Shown here in pieces: positions 63,634 to 64,000 of a DNA stretch of 64,000 nt. Position numbers and translations under genes: made by a program. The DNA comes from Streptomyces roseofulvus (GTDB lineage Bacteria > Actinomycetota > Actinomycetes > Streptomycetales > Streptomycetaceae): NCBI RefSeq assembly GCF_039534915.1, contig NZ_BAAAWE010000001.1, forward strand, positions 6,138,001-6,202,000, written 5' to 3'. Positions within the stretch are counted from its first letter, which is position 1. Every line of letters starts with the position of its first letter. A model generated the notes under the pieces. That model saw only the letters and a list, made by a program, of their open reading frames with translations. It did not search any database and was not told the DNA's origin.

Positions 63634-64000
63634 TCAGCCCGCGCGCATCAGCTCGGAGACCTTCACGAAGCGGTAGCCGCGGGCGCGGAGTTCGGGGACG
63701 ATCCGGCGGATCGCGCGCTCCGTGGCGGGGGCGGCGCTGCGGGTGCAGTGGAGCACCACCAGCGAGCCCGGGCGGACGCCGGAGAGCACCTGCTCCGCCA
63801 CCGCGTCCGGGTCCTTCGCGAAGGCGTCCCCGCCGACCACGTCCCACTGCACGGCGGTGACCCGCGCCGGGGCGAGCGCGTGCAGCGCCGCGTCGTCGTA
63901 GCAGCCCCCGGGGAAGCGGAAGTACGGCACGACGTTGACGGCGCCGGCGTCCCGGAAGGAGTCGAAGGCGCGCTTCACGTCCGCCGCCATGTCCGGCTCG
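63634..64000 (-). CDS. Polysaccharide deacetylase family protein (N-terminus beyond window)
   Basis: C-terminal ~122 residues are visible; the frame stays open to the right edge. Motifs of the NodB/CE4 fold are present: VPYFRFPGGCYDD (motif 3), TAVQWDVVGGDAF (motif 4) and GSLVVLHC (motif 5, catalytic-type His). The metal-binding Asp-Asp and H-x-x-x-H motifs must lie outside. Such enzymes remove N-acetyl groups from peptidoglycan, chitin or related sugars. Confidence 0.8.
   Translation of the reverse strand, partial: EPDMAADVKRAFDSFRDAGAVNVVPYFRFPGGCYDDAALHALAPARVTAVQWDVVGGDAFAKDPDAVAEQVLSGVRPGSLVVLHCTRSAAPATERAIRRIVPELRARGYRFVKVSELMRAG

Overview
The window is high-GC DNA with GTG and TTG starts, strong purine-rich ribosome binding sites and many 4-bp GTGA/ATGA gene overlaps. 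Its core genes follow an order I recall from the Streptomyces coelicolor chromosome near SCO5998-SCO6042: MurA-like/aconitase, NgcEFG, rok7B7, xylFGH, dxs, fadAB, hemE, hemY, hemQ. The source is almost certainly a Streptomyces chromosome. No tRNA, rRNA, CRISPR array or insertion sequence was recognised.

Bases 1-22766 are a dense accessory (defence) island. From left to right it holds: a TOPRIM-like protein with an AAA ATPase (minus strand); a T4-beta-like protein (plus); an EACC1 plus caspase-helicase operon (minus); an anti-sigma-type ATPase / XRE regulator / DUF397 triad; a minus-strand run of unknown protein, Hanks Ser/Thr kinase, SNF2-type helicase and a giant Eco57I-like adenine methylase; and, divergent from that run, a DUF4357-McrB-like GTPase/AAA+ protein with its McrC nuclease. 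In-frame TTA codons in the beta-like, EACC1 and XRE genes suggest that part of the island is tied to bldA and so to development.

Bases 22892-28067 return to conserved chromosome: a MurA-like enoylpyruvyl transferase fused to an XRE helix-turn-helix, a VOC-family protein, and aconitase acnA. The acnA upstream region carries a 36-bp tandem repeat, a perfect palindrome and an iron-box-like site. A secreted FG-GAP protein follows.

Bases 29628-37944 are a sugar-uptake region. ngcEFG (chitobiose/GlcNAc-type ABC importer) and xylFGH (xylose-type importer) flank the ROK regulator rok7B7. dxs (isoprenoid precursors), a cationic amino-acid permease and a lectin-like propeller protein come next. fadAB (beta-oxidation), an alpha/beta hydrolase, RNase D and an orphan LuxR-type regulator complete this part.

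Bases 50200-64000 hold DUF3000, hemE, hemY and hemQ (coproporphyrin-dependent heme route), interleaved with a secreted RTX-like protein, a CoA-disulfide-reductase-like flavoprotein and a DUF4349 lipoprotein. Then comes a DUF692 (multinuclear iron oxidase) operon with two TIGR04222 membrane proteins. One of these ends in a repetitive Ser/Cys/Gly tail and is a plausible modification substrate. A PTH2-like protein, a small ABC exporter, a 62-residue zinc-ribbon protein and the end of a polysaccharide deacetylase close the window.
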